A DNA stretch of 64,000 nt from Bog-756 sp038210245 (GCA_038210245.1 JBBQWW010000005.1:48176-112175), one strand, 5' to 3'. Counted from the first letter of the stretch, positions 26,729-35,401 are shown. Program-made: numbers and translations. Notes: generated by a model not told the origin, from the sequence alone.

Positions 26729-27778
26729 GTGACCGTGGACGAGGACGCCATGGAGATCGACACCTACCTCCGGGCCCTGGGGGCCACCGACGAGCAGATC
26801 GCCGAGGCCCGCCGGCAGTCGCATCTGGCCGGGCTGGCCGGGGACCTGGTGCTGGCCCGAGGGGCCACCCTCACCGCCCGGGACCTGGCCGAGCGGTCCG
26901 GGACGACCGTCTTGGATGTGCTGGCCATGTGGCGCACCATGGGCGTGGCCGTCGCCGACGAGGACCGGGCCATGTTCTCCGAGGAGGACGCCGACTTCAC
27001 CGCCTTCCTCGTGCAGGCCAATCCGGTGGGGGCTCACGGGGGCGAGCTGCTGCGGGTCCTCGGCAGCTCACTGTCCCGCGTGGCCGAGGCCGCGGTGGCC
27101 GTCTACGTCCAGACCCAGGAGCCGGACCACGACGCGCCGGGCCTCGACGTCCTGGCCTGGGCCAAGGGACAGGTCACGGTCAACGCCGCCGCCCTGCGCC
27201 TGGGGGCCTCGATGGGGGCGGTCTTCGCCCACCAGATGCGGGACGCCATCGACCGCCAGCGGGCGGCCCAGGCCGACGTGAGCGACCGCTCGCTGCACCG
27301 ACTGGCCGTGGGCTTCGTGGACCTGGTCGGCTTCACCCCCTACTCGCTGCACACCTCCCCCACGTCGCTGTTGGAGGTGATCGGGGAGTTCGAGGGGAGG
27401 GCCTTCGAGGTGGCCACCGCCCACGGGGGCCGGATCGTCAAGCACATCGGCGACGAGGTGATGTTCGTGGCCCCCGACGCCGGGGCCGGCTGCGCCATCG
27501 CCCGGGACATCACCGCCTCCTCGGGCACCGGCATCGAGCCCCGAGGTGGCGTGTGCTTCGGCGACGTCATCACCCGGCACGGCGACTACTACGGGCCGGT
27601 GGTCAACCTGGCCTCACGGCTGGCCGATCTGGCCGTTCCCGGTGAGGTGCTGGTCGACGCCGATACCGCCCGCTCGGCCGCCGCCGCCTTCGGCTTCCGC
27701 GAGGCCGGCCGGCGGCAGCTCAAAGGGTTCGACGAGCCGGTGGACGTGCACTCGGTGGGAGAGGCCATCCCGGGGTAG
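26729..27778 (+). CDS. Class III adenylate/guanylate cyclase domain protein
   Basis: A 349-residue cytosolic protein. The N-terminal 180 residues are helical and may be a sensory or regulatory region; residues 20-60 look like a helix-turn-helix (LTARDLAERSGTTVLDVLAMW). The C-terminal cyclase homology domain (about 190-340) has the metal-binding aspartates in VGFVDLVGFTPYS and HIGDEVMFVA, and the YYGPVVNLASRLADLA substrate region. It probably makes cAMP or cGMP. TAGCGT lies 6 nt before the GTG start, so the transcript is probably leaderless. It diverges from the aldo/keto reductase and is followed after 26 nt by an HD-domain protein. Confidence 0.85.
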   Translation: MTVDEDAMEIDTYLRALGATDEQIAEARRQSHLAGLAGDLVLARGATLTARDLAERSGTTVLDVLAMWRTMGVAVADEDRAMFSEEDADFTAFLVQANPVGAHGGELLRVLGSSLSRVAEAAVAVYVQTQEPDHDAPGLDVLAWAKGQVTVNAAALRLGASMGAVFAHQMRDAIDRQRAAQADVSDRSLHRLAVGFVDLVGFTPYSLHTSPTSLLEVIGEFEGRAFEVATAHGGRIVKHIGDEVMFVAPDAGAGCAIARDITASSGTGIEPRGGVCFGDVITRHGDYYGPVVNLASRLADLAVPGEVLVDADTARSAAAAFGFREAGRRQLKGFDEPVDVHSVGEAIPG

Positions 27779-27804
27779 GCGACGCACCGAAATAGGATGC
27801 GGTC

Positions 27805-28365
27805 ATGGTCGAGGGCAAGATGCACTTCCGCCGCATGGACGAGGGGACCGATGAGGACTTCGCCCTGCTGGCCGCGGTCCACGAGGAGAACATCCGGGCG
27901 CTGCCCGACCTGCTTTTGTCGATGCTCACCGATCTGACCGCCGACGCCACATACCCGGTCAACCGCCTCGAGCACAGCCTGCAGTCGGCCACCCGGGCGC
28001 TGCGCGACGACCGGGACGAGGAGTACGTGGTGTGCTGCCTCCTCCACGATGTGGGCGAAGCCATGGGCCCGTTCAACCACGGCGAAGTGGCGGCCGCCGT
28101 CCTCAAGCCGTTCGTGTCCACAGCCAACTACTGGATGCTGGCCCACCACCCGGTGTTCCAGATGTACTACATCGGTCAGCACCTGGGTCGGGACCCCAAC
28201 GAACGGGACGCCTTCGTGACCAGCCCCTTCTACGACCAGACGGTGGAGTTCTGCGGACGCTACGACGAGGTGTCGTTCGACCCCGACTACCCGAGCGAGC
28301 CGTTGTCCACCTTCGAGCCCATGGTCCGCCGGGTCTTCGACCTCCGCTGGTCGCCGCCGGCGTAG
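27805..28365 (+). CDS. HD-domain protein, PhnZ-like
   Basis: A 186-residue HD-superfamily protein. The metal ligands are visible: His in RLEHSLQSATRA near 53, the His-Asp pair in CLLHDVGEAMG near 76, His in NHGEVAA near 88, and HH in MLAHHPVFQMYY near 111. The whole pattern resembles the mixed-valence di-iron oxygenases PhnZ and MIOX more than nucleotide phosphohydrolases, so an oxidative C-P or C-C cleavage role is possible. TAGGAT at 6 nt before the ATG suggests its own leaderless transcript. The cyclase gene is just upstream, but a functional link is not evident. Confidence 0.75.
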   Translation: MVEGKMHFRRMDEGTDEDFALLAAVHEENIRALPDLLLSMLTDLTADATYPVNRLEHSLQSATRALRDDRDEEYVVCCLLHDVGEAMGPFNHGEVAAAVLKPFVSTANYWMLAHHPVFQMYYIGQHLGRDPNERDAFVTSPFYDQTVEFCGRYDEVSFDPDYPSEPLSTFEPMVRRVFDLRWSPPA

Positions 28366-28394
28366 GTGCGCCCGGTCCCCCGGGACCGTCCCGC

Positions 28395-28847
28395 TCAGTC
28401 GGTGGTGATGCCCAGGGGCAGGCGGAGGGTGGCCGTGCCGGTGACGTGGTCACCGAGGTCGGTCGCGGCCCGCAGGGCCACCTCCACCACGCCCTCCCCG
28501 TCCTCTACCCGCGTGGCCAGCACCGAGCCCGAGTAGGTCAGCGTGGTGTCGGGGAACAGCGGGACACCGAGCCGGATGGCCAACCGGCCGACCATGGCCT
28601 CCGGGCCGGCCCAGTCGGTCAGGAACCGGCTGCAGTACCCGGTGTCGGAGAGGATGTTCATGAAGATGTCGGGGGCGCCCTGCGAGTTGGCGTAGGCCCG
28701 GTCGTGGTGGACGGGCATGAAGTCGCGGGAGGCGATGGCGCCGGCCACGATACGGGTGGCCGTAACCTCGAGGACCAGATCGGGCAGTAGGTCCCCGACG
28801 GCGATGGCGCCGAACGTCAGGGTCTCAGCGGGGGAGTCGGCGCTCAC
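28395..28847 (-). CDS. MaoC-like enoyl-CoA hydratase, catalytic subunit
   Basis: A 150-residue single hotdog-fold protein with the hydratase-2 motif SRDFMPVHHD near residue 40, which supplies the catalytic Asp and His. It resembles ChsH1, the small partner of the actinobacterial steroid side-chain enoyl-CoA hydratase. The GTG start overlaps the stop of the upstream MaoC gene by 4 nt (28844-28847), so the pair is translationally coupled and probably forms a heteromer. Hydration of a bulky enoyl-CoA is the likely reaction. No other steroid genes are in the window, so the substrate remains open. Confidence 0.8.
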   Translation of the reverse strand: MSADSPAETLTFGAIAVGDLLPDLVLEVTATRIVAGAIASRDFMPVHHDRAYANSQGAPDIFMNILSDTGYCSRFLTDWAGPEAMVGRLAIRLGVPLFPDTTLTYSGSVLATRVEDGEGVVEVALRAATDLGDHVTGTATLRLPLGITTD

Positions 28848-29416
28848 GTCGCCGCCTCCGGCCGGAATTTGAGGATGCGGAACCGCTGGCGGCCCACCAC
28901 CTCCCCGGACCCGACGGTGTAGGTGGTGACCCAGGTCACGAAGTAGCCGGGTCCGAGACGGGTGGCCTTCTCCTCCGAGATGGACTCCACCACGGTCGAG
29001 GCCGACACCGTCTCGCCCGGCCGCAGGTAGCGGTCGATCTCGAACTCGGAGTCGGTGGCCAGGGTGCCCACGAAGCCGACGTCGTCGAAGGCGGACAACG
29101 GTCCCTTCCCCTCGGACTCGACGGGCGAGCCGCCCCGCTCGGCGATACCGGTGATGGTCGGGGTGGCCATCGTCCAGGTCTGGAGCATGAGGGGAGGGGC
29201 CACGATGCCCCCGAACCGGGTCTGCTCGGCGAATGCCGGGTCGGTGTAGACGGGGTTGTGGTCCTCGAACGCCGCCGCCCAATGCCTGATCATGGGCTGG
29301 TTGACCGGATCGGGGGCCACGGAAGGGCCGCCGGACCCCACCGGTCGGCCGATAAGCGCGGCGAACCGCCAGCTCAGCGGCTCGATGTCGTTCCCGTCGG
29401 ATCCCTCGTCCACCAC
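28844..29416 (-). CDS. MaoC-like partner subunit (FAS1-dehydratase type)
   Basis: A 190-residue hotdog-fold protein of the FAS1-type dehydratase family, like the MaoC part of ChsH2. The usual D-x-N-P-x-H motif reads FEDHNPVYTD near residues 51-60, with Tyr where the catalytic His should be. It may therefore be a structural or acyl-binding partner, with catalysis in the 150-residue subunit that overlaps its end. Unlike mycobacterial ChsH2, it has no C-terminal DUF35 domain. The start may be GTG at 29416 or nearby. The substrate is likely a large acyl-CoA. Confidence 0.78.
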   Translation of the reverse strand: MVDEGSDGNDIEPLSWRFAALIGRPVGSGGPSVAPDPVNQPMIRHWAAAFEDHNPVYTDPAFAEQTRFGGIVAPPLMLQTWTMATPTITGIAERGGSPVESEGKGPLSAFDDVGFVGTLATDSEFEIDRYLRPGETVSASTVVESISEEKATRLGPGYFVTWVTTYTVGSGEVVGRQRFRILKFRPEAAT

Positions 29417-29506
29417 CGTCTCCCTCGTCGCCGATACCGGGTCCGGTACCCCGGTCGGTCAGGTTGCTGCCGAGGATAGGGCGTCGGCCGTCCGTCGGCC
29501 GTCCCC

Positions 29507-30040
29507 ATGCACTTCAATGGGGTCGTGTCCCCCACCCCGCCCCTCGAGAGGGCTCTCGACACGGCCCTCGGACGATCCGGGGGCACGGTCACCGGCGTGC
29601 TCGAAGAGTTGGTGGGCGAGCCCATCGATGCCGAGCCGTTGGCTCACCGGCCCCTGTCGGCCACGGCCGGCGGGCCACTCGAGGTCCCACCGGGGCACCC
29701 GCTGCTGGGCCGGACGGCCCGGCTGGTGGGGCGACGGTCGGAACACCGGTACGTGTTCGCGAGGGCGGTGCTCGTACCCAGCCGGCTACCGGAGGGATTC
29801 GTGGCCCAGCTCACGACCGGCCACCAGCCCATCGGCCGGATCCTCGAGGCCGAGGGCCTGGTGGTGACGCGGGAGCCCGGGCCCGGTCCGGAGGCCGGGT
29901 CCCTCGGGTCGGAAGGCGTCCCCCCGCCCGGTGACGTGCTCCTGGCCCGGACCTACCGCCTGATGGTCGACGGGGCCCCGGTCATGGTCATCAGCGAATG
30001 GTTCCTCACCTCGCTCGCCCCGTTCCTCACCCCGCGCTGA
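29507..30040 (+). CDS. Chorismate pyruvate-lyase-like protein (DUF98)
   Basis: A 177-residue protein with the chorismate-lyase/UTRA-like fold pattern: RYVFARAVLVPSRLP near residue 80, the central GHQPIGRILEAEGL near 106, and LARTYRLMV ending in VISEWFL near 165. The Arg, the glycine-rich loop and the Glu match the three sites that hold 4-hydroxybenzoate in UbiC. Related actinobacterial proteins (DUF98) make 4-hydroxybenzoate for glycolipids. No glycolipid or quinone genes adjoin it. A GTG at 29525 is an alternative start. An 11-bp tandem repeat (GTCGGCCGTCC) lies directly upstream. Confidence 0.65.
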   Translation: MHFNGVVSPTPPLERALDTALGRSGGTVTGVLEELVGEPIDAEPLAHRPLSATAGGPLEVPPGHPLLGRTARLVGRRSEHRYVFARAVLVPSRLPEGFVAQLTTGHQPIGRILEAEGLVVTREPGPGPEAGSLGSEGVPPPGDVLLARTYRLMVDGAPVMVISEWFLTSLAPFLTPR

Positions 30041-30091
30041 TCGGCACCGGTGCCTCCGGATCGGAGGGCACACCGACGGTACGCTCGGCCC

Positions 30092-30478
30092 ATGGTGTCC
30101 TTCGACGATGTGGCCCGGATGGCCGGGGAGCTCCCCGAGGTCACCGAGGGAACGCGCCACGGCCACCGCACCTGGTTCGTGGACGGCAAGGGCTTTGCCT
30201 GGGAACGGCCGTTCAGCAAGGCCGACATCAAGCGGTTCGGGACGGATCCGGTGCCGGAGGGACCCATCCTGGCCGTAGGGGTTGAGGACCTCATCGAGAA
30301 GGAGGCGGTGCTCCAGGCCAATCCCCGGGCCTTCTTCACCATCGCCCACTTCGACAACTACCCGGCCGTCCTCGTCCGACTCGACGTGGTGACCGAGCAG
30401 GCCCTGGAGGAGGCCCTGCTCGACGGGTGGCTCCACTGCGCCCCGGACCGGCTGGTCGAGCCCTACCTCGAGCGTTAG
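30092..30478 (+). CDS. MmcQ/YjbR family DNA-binding-like protein
   Basis: A 128-residue protein of the MmcQ/YjbR family (CyaY-like DNA-binding fold). Family features include VARMAGELPEVTEGTRHGH, then TWFVDGKGFAWERP, and the terminal WLHCAPDRLVEPYL. The fold is thought to bind DNA, but no specific role is known. The ATG is 6 nt after TACGCT, the leaderless pattern. Its TAG stop overlaps the TAA stop of the convergent MFS gene by 4 nt (30475-30478). Confidence 0.8.
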   Translation: MVSFDDVARMAGELPEVTEGTRHGHRTWFVDGKGFAWERPFSKADIKRFGTDPVPEGPILAVGVEDLIEKEAVLQANPRAFFTIAHFDNYPAVLVRLDVVTEQALEEALLDGWLHCAPDRLVEPYLER

Positions 30479-31695
30479 GTCGTCGCCCCGATGGTGGGCA
30501 CGGCCGGCCGACGGATCCCGTCCACCAGGGCGGCCACGGTGGCGACGGTGCCGATGACGCCGCCGAGCACGCACACCCCGGCCCAGCCATGGCTCTCGTA
30601 GACCGAGCTGCCGATGGCCGAGCCGATGGCGCCCCCGGCGAAGTAGCAGACCATGTAGGCCGAGTTGACCCGGCTACGGGAGTCGGGGGCCAGCCGGTAG
30701 ATGAGGGACTGGTTGGTCACCTGCAGGCCCTGCACCCCCACGTCGAGGAGGAGGATCCCGACGATGAGCATGGCCAGATCGTGACGTCCCCACCACAGGG
30801 GAAGGAACGACACCGCCACCAGGCCGGCGAAGACCAGGGTGGTGGCCCGGGTCCAGCCGCGGTCGGCCCAACGGCCGGCGACGTTGGCCATCAGCGCACC
30901 GCTGGCCCCCACCAACCCGAACAGCCCGATGGTCAGGTCGTCGTAGTGATACGGGGCCCCAGCCAGCAGGAAGGCCATGGTCGTCCAGAACACGCTGAAG
31001 GCGGCAAAGCCCAGCGCCCCGAACAGGGCCCGGCGCTGGAGGAGGGACTCGGTGGCCAGCAGCTTGGCCGCACTGCCCAGGAGGGCGCCGTAGCCGATAC
31101 GGGGTCGCTGACGCTCCCCGGGCAACCGCCGGGCCAGCACCAGGGCCAGCACCGCGGTCATGCCGGCGGCCATCACGTAGACCACCCGCCAGCTCGAGGC
31201 CTGGGCCACGATGCCTGACACGGTGCGGGCCAACAGGATGCCCAGCAACAGGCCGCTCATGACCACGCCGACCACGTGGCCGCGGTGCTCCTCGTCGGCC
31301 AGGGAGGCGGCCATGGGGACGAGGATCTGCGCCGCCACCGAGCCGGCCCCGATGATGAGCCCCACCGCCACCAGCACTCCGATGTCCGGGGCGGCGGCCG
31401 AGACCATCAGTCCGGCGGCGGTGACCATCAGAACGGCGGGCACCAGCCAGCGCCGGGTCAGGAGGTCACCCAGTGGCACCAGCAGGGCCAGGCCCGCCGC
31501 GTACCCGATCTGGGCGAAGGTGACCACGAGACCCGCCGTCCCCGAACTGGTCCCGAACGACCTGGCGATGTCGCCGAGCACCGGCTGGGCGTAGTAGAGG
31601 TTGGCCACCGACACCCCGCAGGCCACGGCGAACAGCACCATGAGGGCTCCACCCATGCCGGTGCGTGGGGTGGCGGCAGGGGCGACTTCGCTCAT
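30475..31695 (-). CDS. MFS transporter (drug exporter type)
   Basis: A 406-residue major facilitator with about 12 transmembrane helices. The first helix is followed by LYYAQPVLGDIARSFG, typical of YajR/arabinose-type exporters. The motif A region between helices 2 and 3 reads GDLLTRRWLVP. The ATG start has GAGGAGG about 6 nt upstream. The gene diverges from a TetR gene across 79 nt that hold a candidate operator. This arrangement suggests efflux of a compound sensed by the TetR protein. Confidence 0.88.
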   Translation of the reverse strand: MSEVAPAATPRTGMGGALMVLFAVACGVSVANLYYAQPVLGDIARSFGTSSGTAGLVVTFAQIGYAAGLALLVPLGDLLTRRWLVPAVLMVTAAGLMVSAAAPDIGVLVAVGLIIGAGSVAAQILVPMAASLADEEHRGHVVGVVMSGLLLGILLARTVSGIVAQASSWRVVYVMAAGMTAVLALVLARRLPGERQRPRIGYGALLGSAAKLLATESLLQRRALFGALGFAAFSVFWTTMAFLLAGAPYHYDDLTIGLFGLVGASGALMANVAGRWADRGWTRATTLVFAGLVAVSFLPLWWGRHDLAMLIVGILLLDVGVQGLQVTNQSLIYRLAPDSRSRVNSAYMVCYFAGGAIGSAIGSSVYESHGWAGVCVLGGVIGTVATVAALVDGIRRPAVPTIGATT

Positions 31696-31723
31696 GGCGA
31701 CCTCCTCGACAAAGTGAACACTA

Positions 31724-31747
31724 CGTACAGTATCAGGTTTGTGTACG
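31724..31747. promoter_or_regulatory. Inverted repeat, candidate TetR operator
   Basis: Half-sites CGTACA (31724-31729) and TGTACG (31742-31747) form a perfect 6-bp inverted repeat with a 12-nt spacer, between the divergent MFS and TetR starts. TAACGT at 31762-31767, the -10 box for the TetR gene, is adjacent. Binding there could repress both genes. Confidence 0.5.
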
Positions 31748-31774
31748 AGTCGTTCATGATCTAACGTCAGGCCT

Positions 31775-32374
31775 GTGACCAGCCCCGACGCGCCGACCAA
31801 CCCCGCCGTCGGGCGACCGAGGAGCGAGCGGGCCCGGCTGGCCACCCTGGACGCCGCTGCCGACCTGCTGGTCGAGGGGGGCCTCGCCGCCGCCACCATG
31901 GAGGCGGTCGCCGCCCGTGCCGGGGTGAGCAAGGTGACCATCTACAAGTGGTGGCCGTCGCGGGGGGCCGTGGCCGTCGATGCCTACTTCCACCGCTTCG
32001 ACGAGACGTACGCCTACGTGGACACCGGCGACGTGGCCGGCGACTTGACCACCCAGATCCGGCTCCTCATCCACTCCTTCCGGGGGCGAGCGGGCGAGCT
32101 CATGGCTGAGCTCATCGGCCAGGCCCAGTCCGATCCGTCGCTGTCCGACACACTGCGGACCGGGTGGCTGCAGCCTCGGCGGGAGGCCACCGCCACCGTC
32201 CTGGGCCGGGCCGTCGATCGGGGGCAGATCCGGCCCGACGTCGATATCCCGACGGTGATGGACCAGCTCTACGCCCCCCTTTACTGGCGCCTGATGATGC
32301 GCCACCAGCCCTTGGACGACGCCCTGGCCGACGAGGTGGTGCGGAACACGCTGGAGGGGGTGCGGGTGCGCTGA
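31775..32374 (+). CDS. TetR family transcriptional regulator
   Basis: A 199-residue TetR repressor. The N-terminal helix-turn-helix (residues 20-65) includes ATMEAVAARAGVSKVTIYKWW, the family DNA-recognition pattern. The rest is an all-helical ligand-binding and dimer domain of the TetR_C type. The GTG start lies 7 nt after TAACGT, so the mRNA is probably leaderless. It most likely controls the divergent MFS exporter and itself through the inverted repeat at 31724-31747. The ligand is unknown. Confidence 0.9.
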   Translation: MTSPDAPTNPAVGRPRSERARLATLDAAADLLVEGGLAAATMEAVAARAGVSKVTIYKWWPSRGAVAVDAYFHRFDETYAYVDTGDVAGDLTTQIRLLIHSFRGRAGELMAELIGQAQSDPSLSDTLRTGWLQPRREATATVLGRAVDRGQIRPDVDIPTVMDQLYAPLYWRLMMRHQPLDDALADEVVRNTLEGVRVR

Positions 32375-32495
32375 GTCCGACGCCACCGGCCCGGCTGCGG
32401 CCGGACGACCCGCCGGAGTCGGGCCGGGCGCCCCGTTAGGGTTGGCTCACGACCGTGGGATCGGAAAGCGGCCCTACCGAGGAGGCAACCAGCAG

Positions 32496-33314
32496 ATGCG
32501 AGTCGGAGTGCACCTCCCCCAGTACGGACGGGTGTCCGGCGCCGAGTCCATCACCCGGGCGGCCCGACACGCCGAGGCGCTCGGCTTCAGTGACCTCTGG
32601 GTGAGCGACCACATCGTCCATCCGACGGCGCAGAGCTATCCGTCGCCCCATCTGTTCGACCCCCTGGTCACCCTCACGTGGGCGGCAGCCTCCACCCAAC
32701 GGATCGGCCTGGGGACGAGCGTGCTGGTGGTACCGACCCACAACCCCCTCGAACTGGCCAATTCGCTGGCCAGTCTCGACGCCCTGTCCGGCGGCCGGGT
32801 GACCGTCGCCGTGGGTGTGGGCTGGTCGGAGGTCGAGTACCGCGCCCTGGGCTACGACTTCCACAATCGCGGGAGGCGGTTGGACGAGACGATCGACCTG
32901 TTCCGTCGGGTGTGGAGCGAGGATCCGGTGAGCTTCCATGGGGAGTTCACCTCCTTCGACGACCTGCGCATCCTGCCCAAGCCCCACCATCCCATCCCCA
33001 TCTGGATCGGGGGGAGCAGCGAACCGGCCTACCGGCGCGCCGCGGCCCGGGGCGACGGCTACCAGGCCGTGGGCCTGTCGGTGGAGCAGGTGGGCCCGGT
33101 GGTGGAGCGCATCCGGAGGGACCACCCCGAGGACGCATTCCCCGTGTCGCTGCGGACAGGGTGGGACCCCCAGGGCATGGAGCCCGGTCTCATCCAGGAG
33201 GAGTTGGCCGCCTTCACCGAGGCCGGCATCCAGCACGTGGTGTCGGCCCCGTGGCAGAAGGACCTCGACGCCTGGCTGCGGTCGATGGACCTGCTGGCCG
33301 GCCTGGTGCTCTGA
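32496..33314 (+). CDS. LLM class F420-dependent oxidoreductase
   Basis: A 272-residue luciferase-like (TIM-barrel) oxidoreductase. Family features are MRVGVHLPQYG at the start, ARHAEALGFSDLWVSDH near 22-40, then LASLDALSGGRVTVAVGVGW near 90, and PIPIWIGGSSEPAYRRAA near 165-180. Related actinobacterial proteins use F420 rather than FMN. The ATG is chosen because the protein begins with the conserved strand; GAGGAGG lies 11 nt upstream. A TAGGGT box at 32437-32442 would give a leader of about 45 nt. The substrate is not known. Confidence 0.87.
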   Translation: MRVGVHLPQYGRVSGAESITRAARHAEALGFSDLWVSDHIVHPTAQSYPSPHLFDPLVTLTWAAASTQRIGLGTSVLVVPTHNPLELANSLASLDALSGGRVTVAVGVGWSEVEYRALGYDFHNRGRRLDETIDLFRRVWSEDPVSFHGEFTSFDDLRILPKPHHPIPIWIGGSSEPAYRRAAARGDGYQAVGLSVEQVGPVVERIRRDHPEDAFPVSLRTGWDPQGMEPGLIQEELAAFTEAGIQHVVSAPWQKDLDAWLRSMDLLAGLVL

Positions 33315-33329
33315 ACCGACGGGAGGCGT

Positions 33330-33346
33330 TCCCGGTCAGACCGGGA
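33330..33346. terminator. Bidirectional hairpin terminator
   Basis: The perfect stem TCCCGGT-cag-ACCGGGA lies between the convergent LLM and Ogt genes. The TGA stop of the Ogt gene falls in the loop. It can serve both transcripts. Confidence 0.45.
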
Positions 33347-33842
33347 GGACCAGACGCGGGGTGAAGTGGTCCTTCTCGAGCTGGAGCAGCGTCTGCTTGC
33401 GGTCGAGGCCGCCGCCGTACCCGGTCAGCGAGCCGTTGGCCCCGATGACCCGATGGCACGGGACGATGATGCCGATGGGATTGTGCCCGTTGGCCAGGCC
33501 CACGGCCCGGGCTGCTCCGGGCTTGCCGATGCGGTCGGCGATCTCGCCGTAGGAGGCGGTCTCGCCGTAGGGGATCTCGACCAGCGCGTCCCACACCTGG
33601 CGCTGGAACGCCGTTCCCTCCACACGGAGGGGCAGGTCGAAGCGGGTGAGGTCGCCGGCGAAGTAGGCCTGCAGCTGGCGGACGGCCTCGGGGAACGCCG
33701 ATCGGTCGTGACGCCACTGGTCCCGGTCGGGGGGATCGTAGGTCTGGTCGGTCATGCGCAGGTGGGTGATCACGGTGCCGTCGCCGGCCACGGTGATGGT
33801 GCCGACGGGGCTGTCCATCGAGGTGAAGACCGTGGTGTTCAT
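33336..33842 (-). CDS. ogt: Methylated-DNA-protein cysteine methyltransferase
   Basis: A 168-residue O6-alkylguanine-DNA alkyltransferase, a suicide repair protein that moves the alkyl group to its own cysteine. The active-site motif is IVPCHRVIG near residues 130-138. It is preceded by the helix-turn-helix segment FQRQVWDALVEIPYGETASYG and by the ARAVGLANGHNPI arginine-finger helix. The ATG start overlaps the stop of the Ada-AlkA gene by 4 nt (ATGA at 33839-33842), so the two repair genes are coupled. Confidence 0.93.
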   Translation of the reverse strand: MNTTVFTSMDSPVGTITVAGDGTVITHLRMTDQTYDPPDRDQWRHDRSAFPEAVRQLQAYFAGDLTRFDLPLRVEGTAFQRQVWDALVEIPYGETASYGEIADRIGKPGAARAVGLANGHNPIGIIVPCHRVIGANGSLTGYGGGLDRKQTLLQLEKDHFTPRLVLPV

Positions 33843-35320
33843 GGGGTTCCTTTCGGTGGCCAGTGGTTGACCGGGTGGTCGGTTGCGGCCCAGAGGTACT
33901 GCACGGCGTAGGAGCGCCAGGGACGCCACCGGCGGGATCGGGAGTCGAGCCCGGCGACGGTGTCGGGCAGCCCCAGCAAGGCGGCACCCCGGCGCACACC
34001 CATGTCCGAGACGGGGAAGGCGTCGGGGTCGCCGAGGGCCCGCATGGCAATCATCTCAGCCGTCCACTTTCCGACGCCGGGGATGGCCTCGAGCTGACGT
34101 CGGGCCCGGTCCCAGTCGGCGCCCACACCGATGACCACGGCGCCGGAAGCCAGCGCATCGACCAGGGCGGCGAAGGCGCGCTCACGGGTTCGTGGGAGAC
34201 CCAGTGTGGTCGGGTCCAGCTCGGCCAGGGCCTCCACGGACGGGAAGAGATGGGTGAGCCCTCCGGCGGGGTCGGCTACCGGCAGGCCGTGCCGGGCGAC
34301 CAGGCGGGCGGCGTGGGTGCGCGCCGCGGCCGTCGACACCTGCTGGCCGAGCACGACGCGCAGGGCCAGCTCGGTTTCGTCGACCGTTCCGGGGATACGC
34401 CGGCCCGGAGCCGTGAGTACCGGCTCCGCCAGCCTCGGGTCCTCGACCAGTCCATCGACCACCGCCTCCGGATCGGCGTCGAGATCGAGGAGGCGGCGAC
34501 AGCGGGCGATCGCCGTGGACAGGTCACGCAGGTCGTCCAGGGCGAGCAGGCACAGCACGTGGTCGGGGGTCGGCGTGAGGGTGACCACGCCGGAGCCGGC
34601 CGGGAGTCGGAGGGTGCGGCGGTAGGCGCCGTCGCGGACCTCCTCGCAGCCGGGCACGGCGGTGGCGGCCAGATGCCCGAAGAGGGTGTCCGGGGCCAGA
34701 GGGGCCCGGAAGGGGAGGCGGAAGGTGAGGGCCCCGGGGGCCGGCGGCGTGCCCCTGCCGAGGGACCGGGTCCGCAGGGAGGTCGGGGTTCCGTCGAACA
34801 CCGAGCGAACGGTGTCGTTGAACTGGCGGATGCTGGAGAACCCCGAGGCGAAGGCCACATCGGCGAAGGGCATCCCCGTGGTCTCGATGAGCAGTCGGGC
34901 GGTCTGGGCCCGCTGGGCCCGGGCCAGAGCCAAGGGACCGGCACCGACCTCGGCCAGCAGGTGCCGCTCCAGCTGTCGGGTGCTGTACCCCACCCCATGG
35001 GCCAGGCCGGTCACCCCGTCCCGGTCGACGGTGCCGTCGGCGATCAGGCGCATGGCCCGGGCCACCACGTCCCGCCGGACGTTCCACTCGGGCGAGCCGG
35101 GCGAAGCGTCCGGTCGGCACCGCTTGCAGGCCCGGAACCCGGCCCGCTGGGCCGCGGCCGCCGTGGGCAGGAAGCAGAGGTTGCGGGCGAAGGGCGGGCG
35201 GACCGGACAGCTCGGCCGGCAGTAGATCTTGGTGGTGTGCACGGCGGTGACGAACCAGCCGTCGAAACGGGCGTCCTTGGATTGCACAGCCCGGTAGCAC
35301 CGGTCGAAGTCCTCGTACAC
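33839..35320 (-). CDS. Ada-AlkA fusion: alkylation sensor and DNA glycosylase
   Basis: A 493-residue fusion. Residues 1-75 form the Ada zinc domain with Cys34, Cys38, Cys65 and Cys68 (IYCRPSC, ACKRC), which takes methyl groups from phosphotriesters. An AraC-type helix-turn-helix domain follows (to about 185). The C-terminal half is a 3-methyladenine DNA glycosylase: the HhH loop is IPGVGKWTAEMIAMRALG near 425 and the catalytic Asp is in FPVSDMGVRRG near 448. It should both sense alkylation and repair bases, while its overlapping partner Ogt supplies the guanine repair activity. A GTG start lies 6 nt after TACTGT. Confidence 0.92.
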   Translation of the reverse strand: MYEDFDRCYRAVQSKDARFDGWFVTAVHTTKIYCRPSCPVRPPFARNLCFLPTAAAAQRAGFRACKRCRPDASPGSPEWNVRRDVVARAMRLIADGTVDRDGVTGLAHGVGYSTRQLERHLLAEVGAGPLALARAQRAQTARLLIETTGMPFADVAFASGFSSIRQFNDTVRSVFDGTPTSLRTRSLGRGTPPAPGALTFRLPFRAPLAPDTLFGHLAATAVPGCEEVRDGAYRRTLRLPAGSGVVTLTPTPDHVLCLLALDDLRDLSTAIARCRRLLDLDADPEAVVDGLVEDPRLAEPVLTAPGRRIPGTVDETELALRVVLGQQVSTAAARTHAARLVARHGLPVADPAGGLTHLFPSVEALAELDPTTLGLPRTRERAFAALVDALASGAVVIGVGADWDRARRQLEAIPGVGKWTAEMIAMRALGDPDAFPVSDMGVRRGAALLGLPDTVAGLDSRSRRWRPWRSYAVQYLWAATDHPVNHWPPKGTP

Positions 35321-35401
35321 ACCAGCACAGTACGCTCCGGCCCGGCTTCTGGCTGGCGGGAATACGACACGGCAGTGGGCCGAGCCAAGCCCCGGCAGCC
35401 T

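Noticed and set aside
26633..27037. A longer start for the aldo/keto reductase
   Set aside because: It runs antisense through the cyclase gene; the conserved N-terminus begins at 26632.
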